64,000 nt of DNA from an uncultured Prevotellaceae bacterium (GCA_946404865.1 CAMJFC010000007.1:18297-82296); one strand, 5' to 3'; positions 48,841-58,901 are shown, counted from the first letter of the stretch. The notes: generated by a model not told the origin, from the letters alone. A program made the numbers and translations.

Positions 48841-51348
48841 ATGAACAGGTTTTTCTCCTTTTTGCTGTTTTTGCTGACCCCTATATGTCTCAGCGCACAA
48901 AATTACACATTGAAGTATTTTGAACCGGCTAAAAGTTGGCTGCAAGCCCTGCCCGTTGGCAATGGCCATCTGGGTGCCATGGTTTATGGACGCTGTGATG
49001 AGGAGGTGATAGCCCTCAATGAGGACACTTTCTGGAGCGGTGCTCCCCATGACAACAACTCTTCTGAGGCCGTTGACCATCTCGCAGAGGTGCGCCAACT
49101 CATCTTCGACGGGAAGGAAGAGGATGCCGCAAAACTCATCAACCAATATTTCATCAAAGGGCCGCACGGACAGCGGTTCCTGCCCATGGCGGAGTTGTAT
49201 ATCCGCACCGGGATGGGGCAGCCCACGGGCTATCACCGCTTTCTCTATCTTGACAGGGCGGTGGCGGAAACCTGGTGCCATCCTTCATTGGAGGAGAACT
49301 GCAAATATACCGTCTTCGCATCCATGGCCGATGATGTATTGGTGGTGCATTTGGCTACAGAAGGCTCGGCACGGCTGCAATTCACGTTCGGCTTGCGCAG
49401 TCAGCTGCCCGCTACCCACCGCGTGGACGGACAGACGCTGATCACTACCATCGACGGGGTGGAGCATGAGGGTATACCAAGAGCGCTCAAGGCAGAGTGC
49501 CGGGTGAAGGTGGAGTGTAACGGTCAGGTGAGTGGCGGCACCGAGAGCATCAATGTGTCTGATGCCACAGAGGCCACCCTTTACATCGCTGCCGCTACCA
49601 ACTATGTCAACTATCACGATGTGAGCGGAGATGCCTCAGCCAAGAACGAGGCCACGTTGAATGCCATCAAGAAACTCTCGTATGAAAAACTCTTGAAACG
49701 GCATGAGAAAAAATACCAAGAACAGTACAACCGGGTGAGCCTGACCTTGAATGACTCGCCTTTCAGAATGGGGCAACCAAGCCTTGAAGCAACGGATAAG
49801 CGTGTGGTGAACTCATCGAAGACCGCTGACCCCGGACTGATTGCCTTGATGTTCCAATACGGACGTTATCTGCTCATCAGCAGTTCGCAACCGGGCACTC
49901 AGCCTGCCAATCTGCAAGGACTGTGGAACGACCAGTTCAATGCACCGTGGGATTCGAAATATACCATCAACATCAATGCCGAGATGAACTACTGGCCCTC
50001 GGACGTATGCAACCTGTCAGAGACGCAACAGCCCCTCTTCGAACTGATTAAGGACCTGAGTGAGACGGGTGCGGTGACTGCCCGGCAGATGTATCAGTGC
50101 GGCGGATGGATGGCACACCACAACACCGACTTGTGGCGTATCGCCGGACCCGTTGACGGGGCAGAGTGGGGCATGTTCCCCAATGGCGGCGCATGGCTCG
50201 CAACGCATCTCTGGCAGCACTATCTCTTCACGGGCGACAAGGCGTTTCTCCGACAGTGGTATCCGGTCATCAAAGGCACCGCCGACTTCTATCTCGACTA
50301 TCTGCAAAAGCATCCGCAGTACGGATGGCTGGTGGCCGTGCCGTCGGTGTCGCCTGAGCACGGGCCGATGGGTAAACGCACGGCTGTGACTGCGGGTTGT
50401 ACCATGGACAACCAGATTGTGTTTGACGCGCTGAGCAATACGCTGGCCGCCGCGCGCATCCTCGGCGAACCGACTGACTATCAACAGCGGCTGAAAACCG
50501 TTATCGACCAACTGCCGCCGATGCAGATAGGACGGCACGGGCAGTTACAGGAGTGGTTGATTGACGGCGATGACCCGAAGGACGAGCACCGCCATATCTC
50601 GCATCTCTACGGACTATACCCCTCGAACCAGATATCGCCTTATAGCCATCCCGAACTCTTTGCCGCGGCGGCCAACACCCTCCAGCAGCGCGGCGACATG
50701 GCCACGGGGTGGAGCCTCGGATGGAAAATCAATTTCTGGGCCCGTATGCTCGACGGCAATCACGCCTACCGCATCATCTCTAATATGTTGCACCTCATGC
50801 CGCCGCCGGGATTGGAGGGTGACTATTTTAAAGAGAACACCAGGGAGGAGGTGGCCAAAGGACGCACTTATCCCAACCTCTTTGATGCTCATCCCCCGTT
50901 CCAGATTGATGGCAATTTCGGCTTTACGGCAGGTGTGGCTGAGATGCTGCTCCAGAGCCATGACGGCGCCGTTCATCTCTTGCCCGCTGTGCCCGACAGC
51001 AGTTGGGGAGGCGAGGTCAAAGGTCTGAAAGCACGAGGCGGTTTCATCGTTGATGAGAAATGGAGCAGTATGTCGTCCGGGCAACCTACGGTGTCGGCTA
51101 CCATCCGCAGCACTCTTGGTGGCACGCTCCGTCTGCGTTCCTATTGGCCGCTGAAAGGCAAAGGACTGAAACCCGCCAGCGGTTCATGTCCCAATCCTCT
51201 GCTTGCAGGGGCGACAATCAAGAATCCGTTGGTATCGGAAGAACTCACTTCGGCGCCTGTCCCCTCGCTCCGCCCGGTGTATGAATACGATGTGGAGACA
51301 CAGAAAGGACAAGTGGTGGAGGTGAAGACGTTGAACGTTGAACGTTGA
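48841..51348 (+). CDS. GH95-family glycoside hydrolase (alpha-L-fucosidase/galactosidase-like)
   Basis: [73 protein letters not shown]. Confidence 0.9.
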   Translation: MNRFFSFLLFLLTPICLSAQNYTLKYFEPAKSWLQALPVGNGHLGAMVYGRCDEEVIALNEDTFWSGAPHDNNSSEAVDHLAEVRQLIFDGKEEDAAKLINQYFIKGPHGQRFLPMAELYIRTGMGQPTGYHRFLYLDRAVAETWCHPSLEENCKYTVFASMADDVLVVHLATEGSARLQFTFGLRSQLPATHRVDGQTLITTIDGVEHEGIPRALKAECRVKVECNGQVSGGTESINVSDATEATLYIAAATNYVNYHDVSGDASAKNEATLNAIKKLSYEKLLKRHEKKYQEQYNRVSLTLNDSPFRMGQPSLEATDKRVVNSSKTADPGLIALMFQYGRYLLISSSQPGTQPANLQGLWNDQFNAPWDSKYTININAEMNYWPSDVCNLSETQQPLFELIKDLSETGAVTARQMYQCGGWMAHHNTDLWRIAGPVDGAEWGMFPNGGAWLATHLWQHYLFTGDKAFLRQWYPVIKGTADFYLDYLQKHPQYGWLVAVPSVSPEHGPMGKRTAVTAGCTMDNQIVFDALSNTLAAARILGEPTDYQQRLKTVIDQLPPMQIGRHGQLQEWLIDGDDPKDEHRHISHLYGLYPSNQISPYSHPELFAAAANTLQQRGDMATGWSLGWKINFWARMLDGNHAYRIISNMLHLMPPPGLEGDYFKENTREEVAKGRTYPNLFDAHPPFQIDGNFGFTAGVAEMLLQSHDGAVHLLPAVPDSSWGGEVKGLKARGGFIVDEKWSSMSSGQPTVSATIRSTLGGTLRLRSYWPLKGKGLKPASGSCPNPLLAGATIKNPLVSEELTSAPVPSLRPVYEYDVETQKGQVVEVKTLNVER

Positions 51349-51364
51349 ACATTGAACTCTCGTT

Positions 51365-51387
51365 CGGTCGGATTCGCAATCCGACCG
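51365..51387. repeat. REP-like hairpin CGGTCGGATT-CGC-AATCCGACCG
   Basis: Perfect 10-bp stem, 3-nt loop. Confidence 0.85.
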
Positions 51388-51762
51388 CATGGAGTATAAG
51401 CATTTGCAATGCGAAATAACTTTGGCGGATTGCGATTGGCTTTCCCTTCGGCCGCCGACCGTTGGTTCCACTCGAACGAAAGTATTTAGTGTACCGTGTT
51501 TAGTTTTCGTGGCATATCTCCTGCCCCTTGTCCCCTGCCCCTTGCCCCCAGACTACCTCCATTTGTCGTGACCGGCGTGCTAATCAATTCCCCCTCAAAG
51601 TTAGAGGGGGTGGATTCCTCCCCTGCCCGAGGGGAGGTGGCCAAAGGCCGGAGGAGAGGGAGAGGCCGGGGGCGTGTGTCCGTTTTGGCCGGAGGCCGTG
51701 GGCGTGTGTCGCGTTTAATGACAACTTCTTCATCCGTTTTTGTACGTATTTAGAATGTTTTT

Positions 51763-51960
51763 CGTAACTTTGGCTTCGCCGAAGTTACTGGCACTCGGTC
51801 AAGCAAAAGAAAAAGGGATTTTTCTTTTGCTTGACACTCGTTTTTTCGTAACTTTGCCACGTTGTGGCGAAGTTACTCTGTCTCGGCATAAAAAAGAAAC
51901 AGGTTTCTTTTGTTCTGCCCTCGACTTTTCGTAACTTTGCAGCGGAGTGCCATCAGCGGC
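51763..51960 (+). repeat. Tandem ~84-bp promoter/hairpin units upstream of AAA ATPase gene
   Basis: TAACTTTG at 51765, 51849 and 51932; hairpins GTCAAGCAAAAGAAAAA-GGGA-TTTTTCTTTTGCTTGAC (51798-51835) and AACTTTGCCAC-GTT-GTGGCGAAGTT. Confidence 0.8.
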
Positions 51961-51976
51961 ACGAAAGGAGAGCACG

Positions 51977-53596
51977 ATGAAACAGGAAGAGAATAATCGC
52001 ATAGGCTATGCCGTGGGCGTGCATGAGTTTGACTGGATACGCGAACGCGGAGCGAGGTATGTCGATAAGACGGCATACGTCTATCGGATGGTTGCTACAG
52101 AAGCCAAATATTTCTTTTTAAGCCGGCCGCGGCGCTTCGGCAAGTCACTGCTGGTGGATACCCTGCGCTGCTACTTCGAGGGGCGCAAGGAACTGTTCGA
52201 GGGTTTGGCCATCTACGACATGGAGAAGGAGTGGCGCAAGTATCCCGTCATCCGCCTCGACCTGTCGCGCGGCAAGTATTTCGCGCGCGAAGAAGTGCAC
52301 CCCATCTTCAACAGCATCCTCAGCGACCATGAGCGGCGGTGGAATGTGACGTGCCGCGATGAATACAGCTATGGAGCCCGTCTGACAGACATCATACAGG
52401 CGGCGCACCAGCAGACGGGCGAGCGCGTGGTGGTGCTCATCGACGAGTACGACGCGCCGATGCTCGACAGCATCAACGACCACGCCCTGCAAGAATATAT
52501 CCGCAACCGTGTGCGCTCGCTCTTCTCGCCATTGAAGGAGCAGGCGCAGTATCTCAGGTTCGTCTTCCTGACGGGTATCTCGAAATTCTCGCAACTGTCG
52601 GTGTTCAGCGAGCTCAACAACCTGCAGCAGCTCACGTTCAACCCCGCCTACGAGGGCATCTGCGGCATCACCGAGGAGGAACTGCTCACGCAGCTGAAGC
52701 CCGATATCGAACTTCTGGTAGAGAAACAGAACCACCTTGACAGGCATGAAGGCATCACCCACACCTTCGACAGCATCGTGGCCGACCTGAAATACTGGTA
52801 CGACGGTTACCATTTCTCCAAGGAAATGACTGATGTCTATTGTCCGTGGAGTCTGATCAACGCCTTCTCCATGGGCGACATCATGAACTTCTGGTTCTCC
52901 TCTGGCACGCCCACCTCGCTCATCAACATCCTGCGCACGCGCACGAATATCTCGCTGACCGAGCTGGAGGGCTACACCGCCAAATTGTCCCGCTTCGACG
53001 CGCCCACCGAGCGCATCACCGACCCCATACCGGCGCTCTTCCAGAGCGGCTACCTGACGCTGAAAAGCTACGACAGACGGCGCAATCAGTGGACGCTGGG
53101 CTTCCCCAATGAAGAGGTGCGCGAGGGCTTCGCCCACAGCCTCTACCAATACTACATGGAGGACTACGTGGGCAGCGCCGACGCACTGGCCATCGCCTTC
53201 AACGACCTGCGGTTCCAAGACAAGACGTTCGAGCAGTTTGTCGAGGTCATACGCAAGTGGTATGCCGGAATACCGTATAGCATCACGGATAAGAACCAAA
53301 ACGAGCAGCTTTATCAGTCATTGCTCTATGCGGGTTTCCTCGCTGTGGGTGCCGACATCCAGGCCGAGGACCAGACCTCAGACGGACGGATGGACATCGC
53401 GCTGAAGTTGCCGCACGGCATCTACATTCTCGAACTGAAATACAATAAGAGTGCCGAGGAGGCCACCGACCAGATCATCGCCAAGGACTATGCCGTGCGC
53501 TTCGCCGCCGACACGCGCCCCGTCTATGCCGTGGGCATGAACATCAGCGCCGACCGCCGCACCATCGACCGCGCCAAGATTGTCAGGGTGAAGTAA
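51977..53596 (+). CDS. AAA-ATPase-like/PD-(D/E)XK nuclease domain protein (DUF1703-type)
   Basis: YAVGVHEFDWIRERGARYVDKTAYVYRMV; FLSRPRRFGKSLLVDTLRCYF; DGRMDIALKLPHGIYILELKYNKSAEEATDQI; ATG 51977. Confidence 0.9.
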   Translation: MKQEENNRIGYAVGVHEFDWIRERGARYVDKTAYVYRMVATEAKYFFLSRPRRFGKSLLVDTLRCYFEGRKELFEGLAIYDMEKEWRKYPVIRLDLSRGKYFAREEVHPIFNSILSDHERRWNVTCRDEYSYGARLTDIIQAAHQQTGERVVVLIDEYDAPMLDSINDHALQEYIRNRVRSLFSPLKEQAQYLRFVFLTGISKFSQLSVFSELNNLQQLTFNPAYEGICGITEEELLTQLKPDIELLVEKQNHLDRHEGITHTFDSIVADLKYWYDGYHFSKEMTDVYCPWSLINAFSMGDIMNFWFSSGTPTSLINILRTRTNISLTELEGYTAKLSRFDAPTERITDPIPALFQSGYLTLKSYDRRRNQWTLGFPNEEVREGFAHSLYQYYMEDYVGSADALAIAFNDLRFQDKTFEQFVEVIRKWYAGIPYSITDKNQNEQLYQSLLYAGFLAVGADIQAEDQTSDGRMDIALKLPHGIYILELKYNKSAEEATDQIIAKDYAVRFAADTRPVYAVGMNISADRRTIDRAKIVRVK

Positions 53597-53645
53597 AAGT
53601 AAAAAAGTAAAGAAGTAAAAAAGTAAAGAAGTAAAGAAGTAAAAT
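53596..53645. repeat. Octamer-type microsatellite (AAGTAAAR)n
   Basis: aagtaaaaaagtaaagaagtaaaaaagtaaagaagtaaagaagtaaaa directly after the ATPase stop. Confidence 0.85.
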
Positions 53646-53792
53646 TAGGCGTTGGTTTGATGCAAAAACAAGGTGCGCTACGACTATAGTCTAAACTCCC
53701 AAACTTCCAAACTCCCAAACTCCAAAGAGTAAGCGGAGCTTGCGAAAGTTGAATATAATGACACTTTATTGTAACATTAAAATATTATCTTT

Positions 53793-54464
53793 ATGAAAAA
53801 AATGATTTTGATGGCCCTCTTAGCAATGGCTGTCACAAGCGTGAAAGCACAGTATGAACCCGGCAGGTGGTCGTTGAAACCCTTTGCTGCCCTCGGCTTC
53901 AGTACCCTCTCTAACATGGAGGCCCTGCCTCTGTTTCCCGGTGTGAAACTGGATAAAAAGATAGCCGCCGCCGCGCGGTCGGGCTTGGTCGTCGAATATC
54001 AGGTGGCTGAGCGCGTCGGCATCGAGGCGGGACTGATGTACGGCATGCAAGGCTGCGGCTGGGACGACTACAAGGCCGGTGACAACAAACTCGAAGACTT
54101 CGGACTCGAACTGCAGTACATACAGGTGCCTGTGGCTGCAAATATCTATCTGGTGAAGGGCCTGGCGCTGAAAGCCGGTGTGCAGGTGGGCTTCCTGACT
54201 TCGGCCGACGTGAAGTACACCACCGAGACGAAGATAAACGGTTATGACACCACTTCGGACACGAGAATCGATTTCAAGAAAGAGTGCAACACGGTAGATG
54301 TGTCTATCCCCGTGGGCCTGTCGTATGAGTTTGACAGTCACTGGGTGATCGATGCCACCTACAACATCGGACTCACGAAGGTGAACAAAGACAGCGACCC
54401 CGACGGGAACGACCATAAAAACGGGGTGTTCTTCGTTGGCTTCGGCTACAAATTCGGGCTGTAA
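53793..54464 (+). CDS. Outer-membrane beta-barrel (porin-family) protein
   Basis: Signal peptide MKKMILMALLAMAVTSVKAQ; alternating strands; C-terminal GVFFVGFGYKFGL. Confidence 0.8.
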   Translation: MKKMILMALLAMAVTSVKAQYEPGRWSLKPFAALGFSTLSNMEALPLFPGVKLDKKIAAAARSGLVVEYQVAERVGIEAGLMYGMQGCGWDDYKAGDNKLEDFGLELQYIQVPVAANIYLVKGLALKAGVQVGFLTSADVKYTTETKINGYDTTSDTRIDFKKECNTVDVSIPVGLSYEFDSHWVIDATYNIGLTKVNKDSDPDGNDHKNGVFFVGFGYKFGL

Positions 54465-54578
54465 GAATGTTTAGTGTTGAGTGTTGAGTGTTTAGTGTTC
54501 TACACGGTTGAGGTAGTTTGGGCATGTTTCATCATATTTGCGAGTAGGGACAGGGCTCTCCTGCCCCCCTATTAGTAG

Positions 54579-54612
54579 CGATGCAGGGATGTGAAAAGAC
54601 ATCCCTGCATCG
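54579..54612. terminator. Terminator-like hairpin
   Basis: CGATGCAGGGATGT-GAAAAG-ACATCCCTGCATCG followed by TATTTTT. Confidence 0.7.
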
Positions 54613-54717
54613 TATTTTTGTATAGAGTGCTCAATGTTAATGTGTAACGTTTTTTACGTTATTTACTTTATTAACGTTATTTACGTACGACGTTTTTAAC
54701 GTGCACGTTTTTTACGA

Positions 54718-55122
54718 TTATCGTGTCACCTTTCTTATGCCACGGCTGTCCTTGACGATATAGATGCCGCGGGGCAGGCCATTGAGCGAGGCGTCGCCAC
54801 GCTGCACCAGAACGCCCGACGTGGTATATACCTCGACGGTGGCGCTTGGAGCCGGCGTCACCTCCACTGACTGGATGGCAGTGGCTCCGGCGCCGAAATA
54901 CATCTTCTTCAGGCCGGTGAGAGGATAGGAGGCCATGGTGGCATCGCCGTTGATAATCACCATCTGGCCGTCGATAAACTTAATCTTGTCGAAACTGGCC
55001 AGTGCCGTCTGAGCTGTGGCGCCATCGGTCTGTTCCACCACTAAATACTCGATGCCGTCGGCGTGGCATACTGCCGTGGCCATCATCAGCAGCGCGGCTG
55101 TCAATGTGCGTATCTTTTTCAT
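54718..55122 (-). CDS. Small secreted protein dominated by T9SS sorting domain
   Basis: MKKIRTLTAALLMMATAVCHADGIEYLVVEQTDG...; tail VYTTSGVLVQRGDASLNGLPRGIYIVKDSRGIRKVTR. Confidence 0.8.
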   Translation of the reverse strand: MKKIRTLTAALLMMATAVCHADGIEYLVVEQTDGATAQTALASFDKIKFIDGQMVIINGDATMASYPLTGLKKMYFGAGATAIQSVEVTPAPSATVEVYTTSGVLVQRGDASLNGLPRGIYIVKDSRGIRKVTR

Positions 55123-55280
55123 AGCTTATGTGATTTGCCTGCAAAGATAATTGTTTTTGGCGGAATCGCACAAAAAAAACAAGCTTTTTTTGCTCAATCA
55201 AAATTTAATCATTACATTTGTGGCACTTTTAAGCACATACCTTTATTTATTAGATACTACTAATTATTCAGAAAACGACT

Positions 55281-55841
55281 ATGATAGACGTCAAAGAAAC
55301 ACTCAACGAGAGCGAAGAGAGAATGGAAATGGCGGCCATGTTCCTCGAAGAGCAGTTGGCACGCATACGCGCCGGCAGGGCCAATGTGGCCATCCTCGGC
55401 GGCGTGAGAGTCGATTCCTACGGGCAGATGGTGCCGCTCAACCAAGTGGCCAACGTTTCTACCCCCGACCCGCGCACCATCGCCATACGGCCGTGGGACA
55501 AGAAGATGATCAGAGCCATCGAAAAGGCCATCATGGACTCTGACGTAGGCATCACACCCGAGAACAACGGCGAAATCATCCGCCTGGGCATACCGCAGCC
55601 CACCGAGGAACGCCGCCGCGAACTGGCCAAGCAGTGCAATAAGATAGGAGAAAAAGCCAAGGTGGAGGTGCGCAACGTGCGCAGCGACATCAAAGACCGA
55701 CTGAAGAAGGCCATCAAGGACGGGCTGTCGGAAGACAACGAGAAGGATGCTGAACTGGAGTTGCAGAAACTGCACGACAAGTACATTAAGAAGCTCGACG
55801 ACCTGCTCGCAGCGAAGAACAAAGAGATCATGACCGTATAG
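55281..55841 (+). CDS. frr: Ribosome recycling factor
   Basis: LARIRAGRANVAILGGVRVDSYGQMVPLNQVANVSTPDPRTIAI; IPQPTEERRRELAKQ. Confidence 0.96.
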   Translation: MIDVKETLNESEERMEMAAMFLEEQLARIRAGRANVAILGGVRVDSYGQMVPLNQVANVSTPDPRTIAIRPWDKKMIRAIEKAIMDSDVGITPENNGEIIRLGIPQPTEERRRELAKQCNKIGEKAKVEVRNVRSDIKDRLKKAIKDGLSEDNEKDAELELQKLHDKYIKKLDDLLAAKNKEIMTV

Positions 55842-56774
55842 ATGAAGGGTCTCGTCGTCAAGAACACCGGCAGCTGGTACACCGTCCTCACCGACGATGG
55901 CCAGACTGTCGATAGTAAGATCAAGGGCAATTTCCGACTGAAGGGCATCCGCAGCACCAACCCCGTGGCGGTGGGCGACCATGTGGAGATTGTACGCAAC
56001 CAAGAAGGTACGGCGTTCATCACAAAGATTGATGACCGCCGTAACTATATCATACGCAAATCGTCGAACCTCTCGAAGCAGAGTCATATCATCGCCGCCA
56101 ATGTCGATCAGGCGTGTCTGGTGGTCACCATCAACTACCCGGAGACATCCACCACTTTCATCGACCGTTTTCTGGCCACGGCCGAGGCTTATAGCGTGCC
56201 GGTCATCCTCGTGTTTAATAAGACAGACCGGCTCAATGCCGACGAACTTCATCTACAGCAGATGATGATGACGCTCTACGAGACCATCGGCTATGAGTGC
56301 GTGGCCCTCTCGGCTGCCACCGGCGAGGGCGTGGAGGCTTTGGAGGGGAAACTGAAAGACCGCATCACCCTCTTCAGCGGCAACAGCGGGGTGGGGAAGT
56401 CAACCCTGCTCAACCGTCTCATTCCCGGCGTGCACCTGCGTACTGCCGAGATTTCTGATGCGCACAACACGGGCACCCACACCACCACCTTCAGCGAGAT
56501 GCTGCGGTTGCCCGCGGGCGGCTGGGTCATCGACACGCCGGGCATCAAGGGCTTTGGCACCTTCAACATGGAGCCTGAGGAGATATGCCATTATTTCCGT
56601 GAGATATTCCGTTTCTCGGCCGATTGCCGCTTTGGCAACTGCACCCACACGCACGAGCCCGGCTGCGCCGTGCGCCAGGCGGTAGAAGACCACTACATCG
56701 CCCAGTCGCGCTACAACTCATACCTCAATATGCTCGAAGACAAAGACGAAGGAAAATACCGCGCCGCGTATTGA
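55842..56774 (+). CDS. rsgA: Ribosome small subunit-dependent GTPase A
   Basis: [43 protein letters not shown]; circularly permuted GTPase; C-terminal Cys/His zinc motif. Confidence 0.95.
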   Translation: MKGLVVKNTGSWYTVLTDDGQTVDSKIKGNFRLKGIRSTNPVAVGDHVEIVRNQEGTAFITKIDDRRNYIIRKSSNLSKQSHIIAANVDQACLVVTINYPETSTTFIDRFLATAEAYSVPVILVFNKTDRLNADELHLQQMMMTLYETIGYECVALSAATGEGVEALEGKLKDRITLFSGNSGVGKSTLLNRLIPGVHLRTAEISDAHNTGTHTTTFSEMLRLPAGGWVIDTPGIKGFGTFNMEPEEICHYFREIFRFSADCRFGNCTHTHEPGCAVRQAVEDHYIAQSRYNSYLNMLEDKDEGKYRAAY

Positions 56775-56852
56775 GGGACAGTGGGTTTAGGGTTTAAGGT
56801 TTAGAGTTTAGTGTCCTTTGTGCCTTTCGTGGATAGTCTTTCGTGGACTGTT

Positions 56853-58151
56853 TTATAGAAAAGAGGCAAGATACAAGGGGAGGTAGAGAATGCCGTTGCG
56901 GTGCGTAACGTTGTATGGGCTAAACACAATGGCTCTGTTGATTATTTCGGGATAAGCCTCCATGGCTGCATCCAGGGATGGGTGCTTTTTGTAACTGTCG
57001 CCAGACTTCACTTCAATAATGGTGATCTTATTTTTTTCTTCAATGATGAAATCGAGTTCTTGTCTGCTTTTCTTGTCGAAATAATGGAGTGGGATGTTTT
57101 TGCCGGATAGCACACAGGCTATGTAATTTTCAGTCAAGGCACCCTCGTTGATGCTCAGATTGCCATTAAGGACATCAAACAGGTTGCCTTTGAGCAACAC
57201 GCTGCTCAAAAGCCCCGTGTCAACCATGTATAGTTTATAGAGCCTTCTGTTTTCTGTCGCCGCGAAAGGCAGTGAGAAAGCTGTGGTGTTGAACGAGTAG
57301 TAGGCAATGCCGGCGTCAATGAGCCATTGTGTGGGGTCTTCGTATTTTCGAAGGGAAGCCCCTTTCTCTAAATTGGCCAAAATGAAACGCTTGTCTTGTT
57401 TGCCCAGTTCTGAAGGGATGGCATCAAAAACACGCTTGACCAGTTGTTGGTCTTTGCCGGCGTAGTTGGTGATGTCTGCCCTGTATGTGGTCAGTATAGA
57501 GTGGTGTACTCTTGCCACGGCGTTGAGGTCAGGGTTGTCGATATAGGTCTGTACGGCATCTGGCATACCGCCGATAATCAGGTATTGGCGATAATACATC
57601 CCCATCTGCCCGTGTATGAAATCGGGCAATGCCTCCTCTTTCTGGCATGATTTGCGCAATAGGGAGATGATGTCGTCTGCCACACCCTTAGCCCATAGAA
57701 ATTCCTCAAAGTCAAGAGGATACATTTTTATCTCTTCTTCGTACCCTACAGGGAATGAGGGAACGGGCTTATAATTGATGCCTAATAACGACCCCGACTC
57801 GATATAGTCGTATTTTTGCTCCTCGACCAGAAATTTGATGGCAGTTCGTGCCTTCGGACATTCCTGTATCTCGTCAAAGAAGATGAGCGTCTTCCCCTCA
57901 ACAAAGGGGCCAAACCCCATTGCCGATAAATTGGTGACAATGGTTCTTGTGTCGAGGTCGTGTTCGAAGGCTTGTATGGCTGTTGGGTGCTTCACAAAAT
58001 TGATTTCTACAAAATGCGCATAATTTCGTTTGGCAAACTCCCTTACGGCAGTTGTCTTCCCTACTTGTCTGGCACCCGTAAGCAACAAGGCTTTTTTATT
58101 TTTCAAGCGATACCACTCTTCTATTTCTGTAATGACTTTTCTTTCAAGCAT
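56853..58151 (-). CDS. ATP-binding protein, AAA_14/DUF4143 family
   Basis: KNKKALLLTGARQVGKTTAVREFAKRNYAHFVEINF; KTLIFFDEIQECPKARTAIKFL; C-terminal LDFIIEEKNKITIIEVKSG. Confidence 0.92.
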   Translation of the reverse strand: MLERKVITEIEEWYRLKNKKALLLTGARQVGKTTAVREFAKRNYAHFVEINFVKHPTAIQAFEHDLDTRTIVTNLSAMGFGPFVEGKTLIFFDEIQECPKARTAIKFLVEEQKYDYIESGSLLGINYKPVPSFPVGYEEEIKMYPLDFEEFLWAKGVADDIISLLRKSCQKEEALPDFIHGQMGMYYRQYLIIGGMPDAVQTYIDNPDLNAVARVHHSILTTYRADITNYAGKDQQLVKRVFDAIPSELGKQDKRFILANLEKGASLRKYEDPTQWLIDAGIAYYSFNTTAFSLPFAATENRRLYKLYMVDTGLLSSVLLKGNLFDVLNGNLSINEGALTENYIACVLSGKNIPLHYFDKKSRQELDFIIEEKNKITIIEVKSGDSYKKHPSLDAAMEAYPEIINRAIVFSPYNVTHRNGILYLPLYLASFL

Positions 58152-58185
58152 TTAGTGTATTTTTTGTATATATTTGTTTTATACG

Positions 58186-58334
58186 TTTGCAACTTTTTAC
58201 AACTAAATTTGTGCTCTATTTACAACTTCTTGCAGCTAAATACACGTTTACTTTGCAACTTTTTGCAAGGGGTTATATGTCTTATTTGCAACTTTTTGCA
58301 ACATATTATGCCGCAAATTTACAACTTTTTTCAG
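58186..58334. repeat. Five 17-bp iterons at exact 33-bp period upstream of the DUF4143 ATPase
   Basis: TTTGCAACTTTTTGCAA-type units at 58186, 58219, 58252, 58285 and 58318, each separated by a 16-nt spacer. Confidence 0.92.
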
Positions 58335-58445
58335 AAAAACAAAATTTTTGAGAAGAAAATCATTTATTTACTTAAAAATGATGGTTGTCTATGACATTTT
58401 TATTATCTTTGCAACCGTTCTTAACTTAACGCGTATTAAATTGAC

Positions 58446-58627
58446 GAGGATTATTCTATTGGGACCGCAAGGGGCAGAACGAAATAGACATGATAGCCCT
58501 GAATGATATCGACAAGACGGCTGCAATAGCAGGAATCAATCGGCAGCGTAGGAAGGTGAGCCCACATTACCATCCCCCCTGCTTGGGCTATACATCAAGG
58601 AGCAGAAATGCTTTGACTAATGTCCTT
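58446..58627 (+). pseudogene. Remnant of a DUF234-type ATPase C-terminal nuclease-like domain
   Basis: Open frame reads ...RGLFYWDRKGQNEIDMIALNDIDKTAAIAGINRQRRKVSPHYHPPCLGYTSRSRNALTNVL*, resembling the C-terminal (E/Y)YWDRKGxNEIDxIAxNxxDKTAxIAExKR motif; no ATPase domain upstream. Confidence 0.6.
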
Positions 58628-58733
58628 TAACTTCCTTAACTTCAGAAAGTTGATTATTATACTTTGATTATTTGGAAAATTGAAGAAAAATGCATATTTT
58701 TGCAGCCAACAAATCAAATAAAGATTCACAACT

Positions 58734-58901
58734 ATGAATGTAAATGTGTTGCCAACACCGTCGTCAGCCACTGCGCCATATTGGTCAGAGTTGAAAAAAC
58801 TTAGCAATGATATTAAATTGGAACTATTATCTTTGCTTTGTAGCTCAATGAGAACCATGCCAAGTTGTTGCTATGTTTCTGACATAACTGTCATGGAGTA
58901 G
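58734..58901 (+). pseudogene. Short ORF, possible truncated antitoxin-like remnant
   Basis: MNVNVLPTPSSATAPYWSELKKLSNDIKLELLSLLCSSMRTMPSCCYVSDITVME (55 aa) with TATTTTTG element upstream; looks C-terminally degenerate. Confidence 0.4.

Noticed and set aside
48808-49281. 157-aa minus-strand ORF at the start of the GH95 gene
   Set aside because: Lies opposite clear GH95 N-terminal coding sequence.
52145-53299. 384-aa antisense ORF opposite the AAA ATPase gene
   Set aside because: Shadow ORF; composition and lack of RBS/promoter argue against it, while the sense frame has clear ATPase/nuclease motifs.
53596-53645. AAGTAAAR microsatellite as a phase-variation switch
   Set aside because: It begins at the stop codon of the ATPase gene and is not in a coding or obvious promoter position; kept only as a repeat.
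58186-58334. Possible CRISPR array
   Set aside because: Repeats are 17 nt and spacers 16 nt, only five units, repeats degenerate, no cas genes; better described as iterons.
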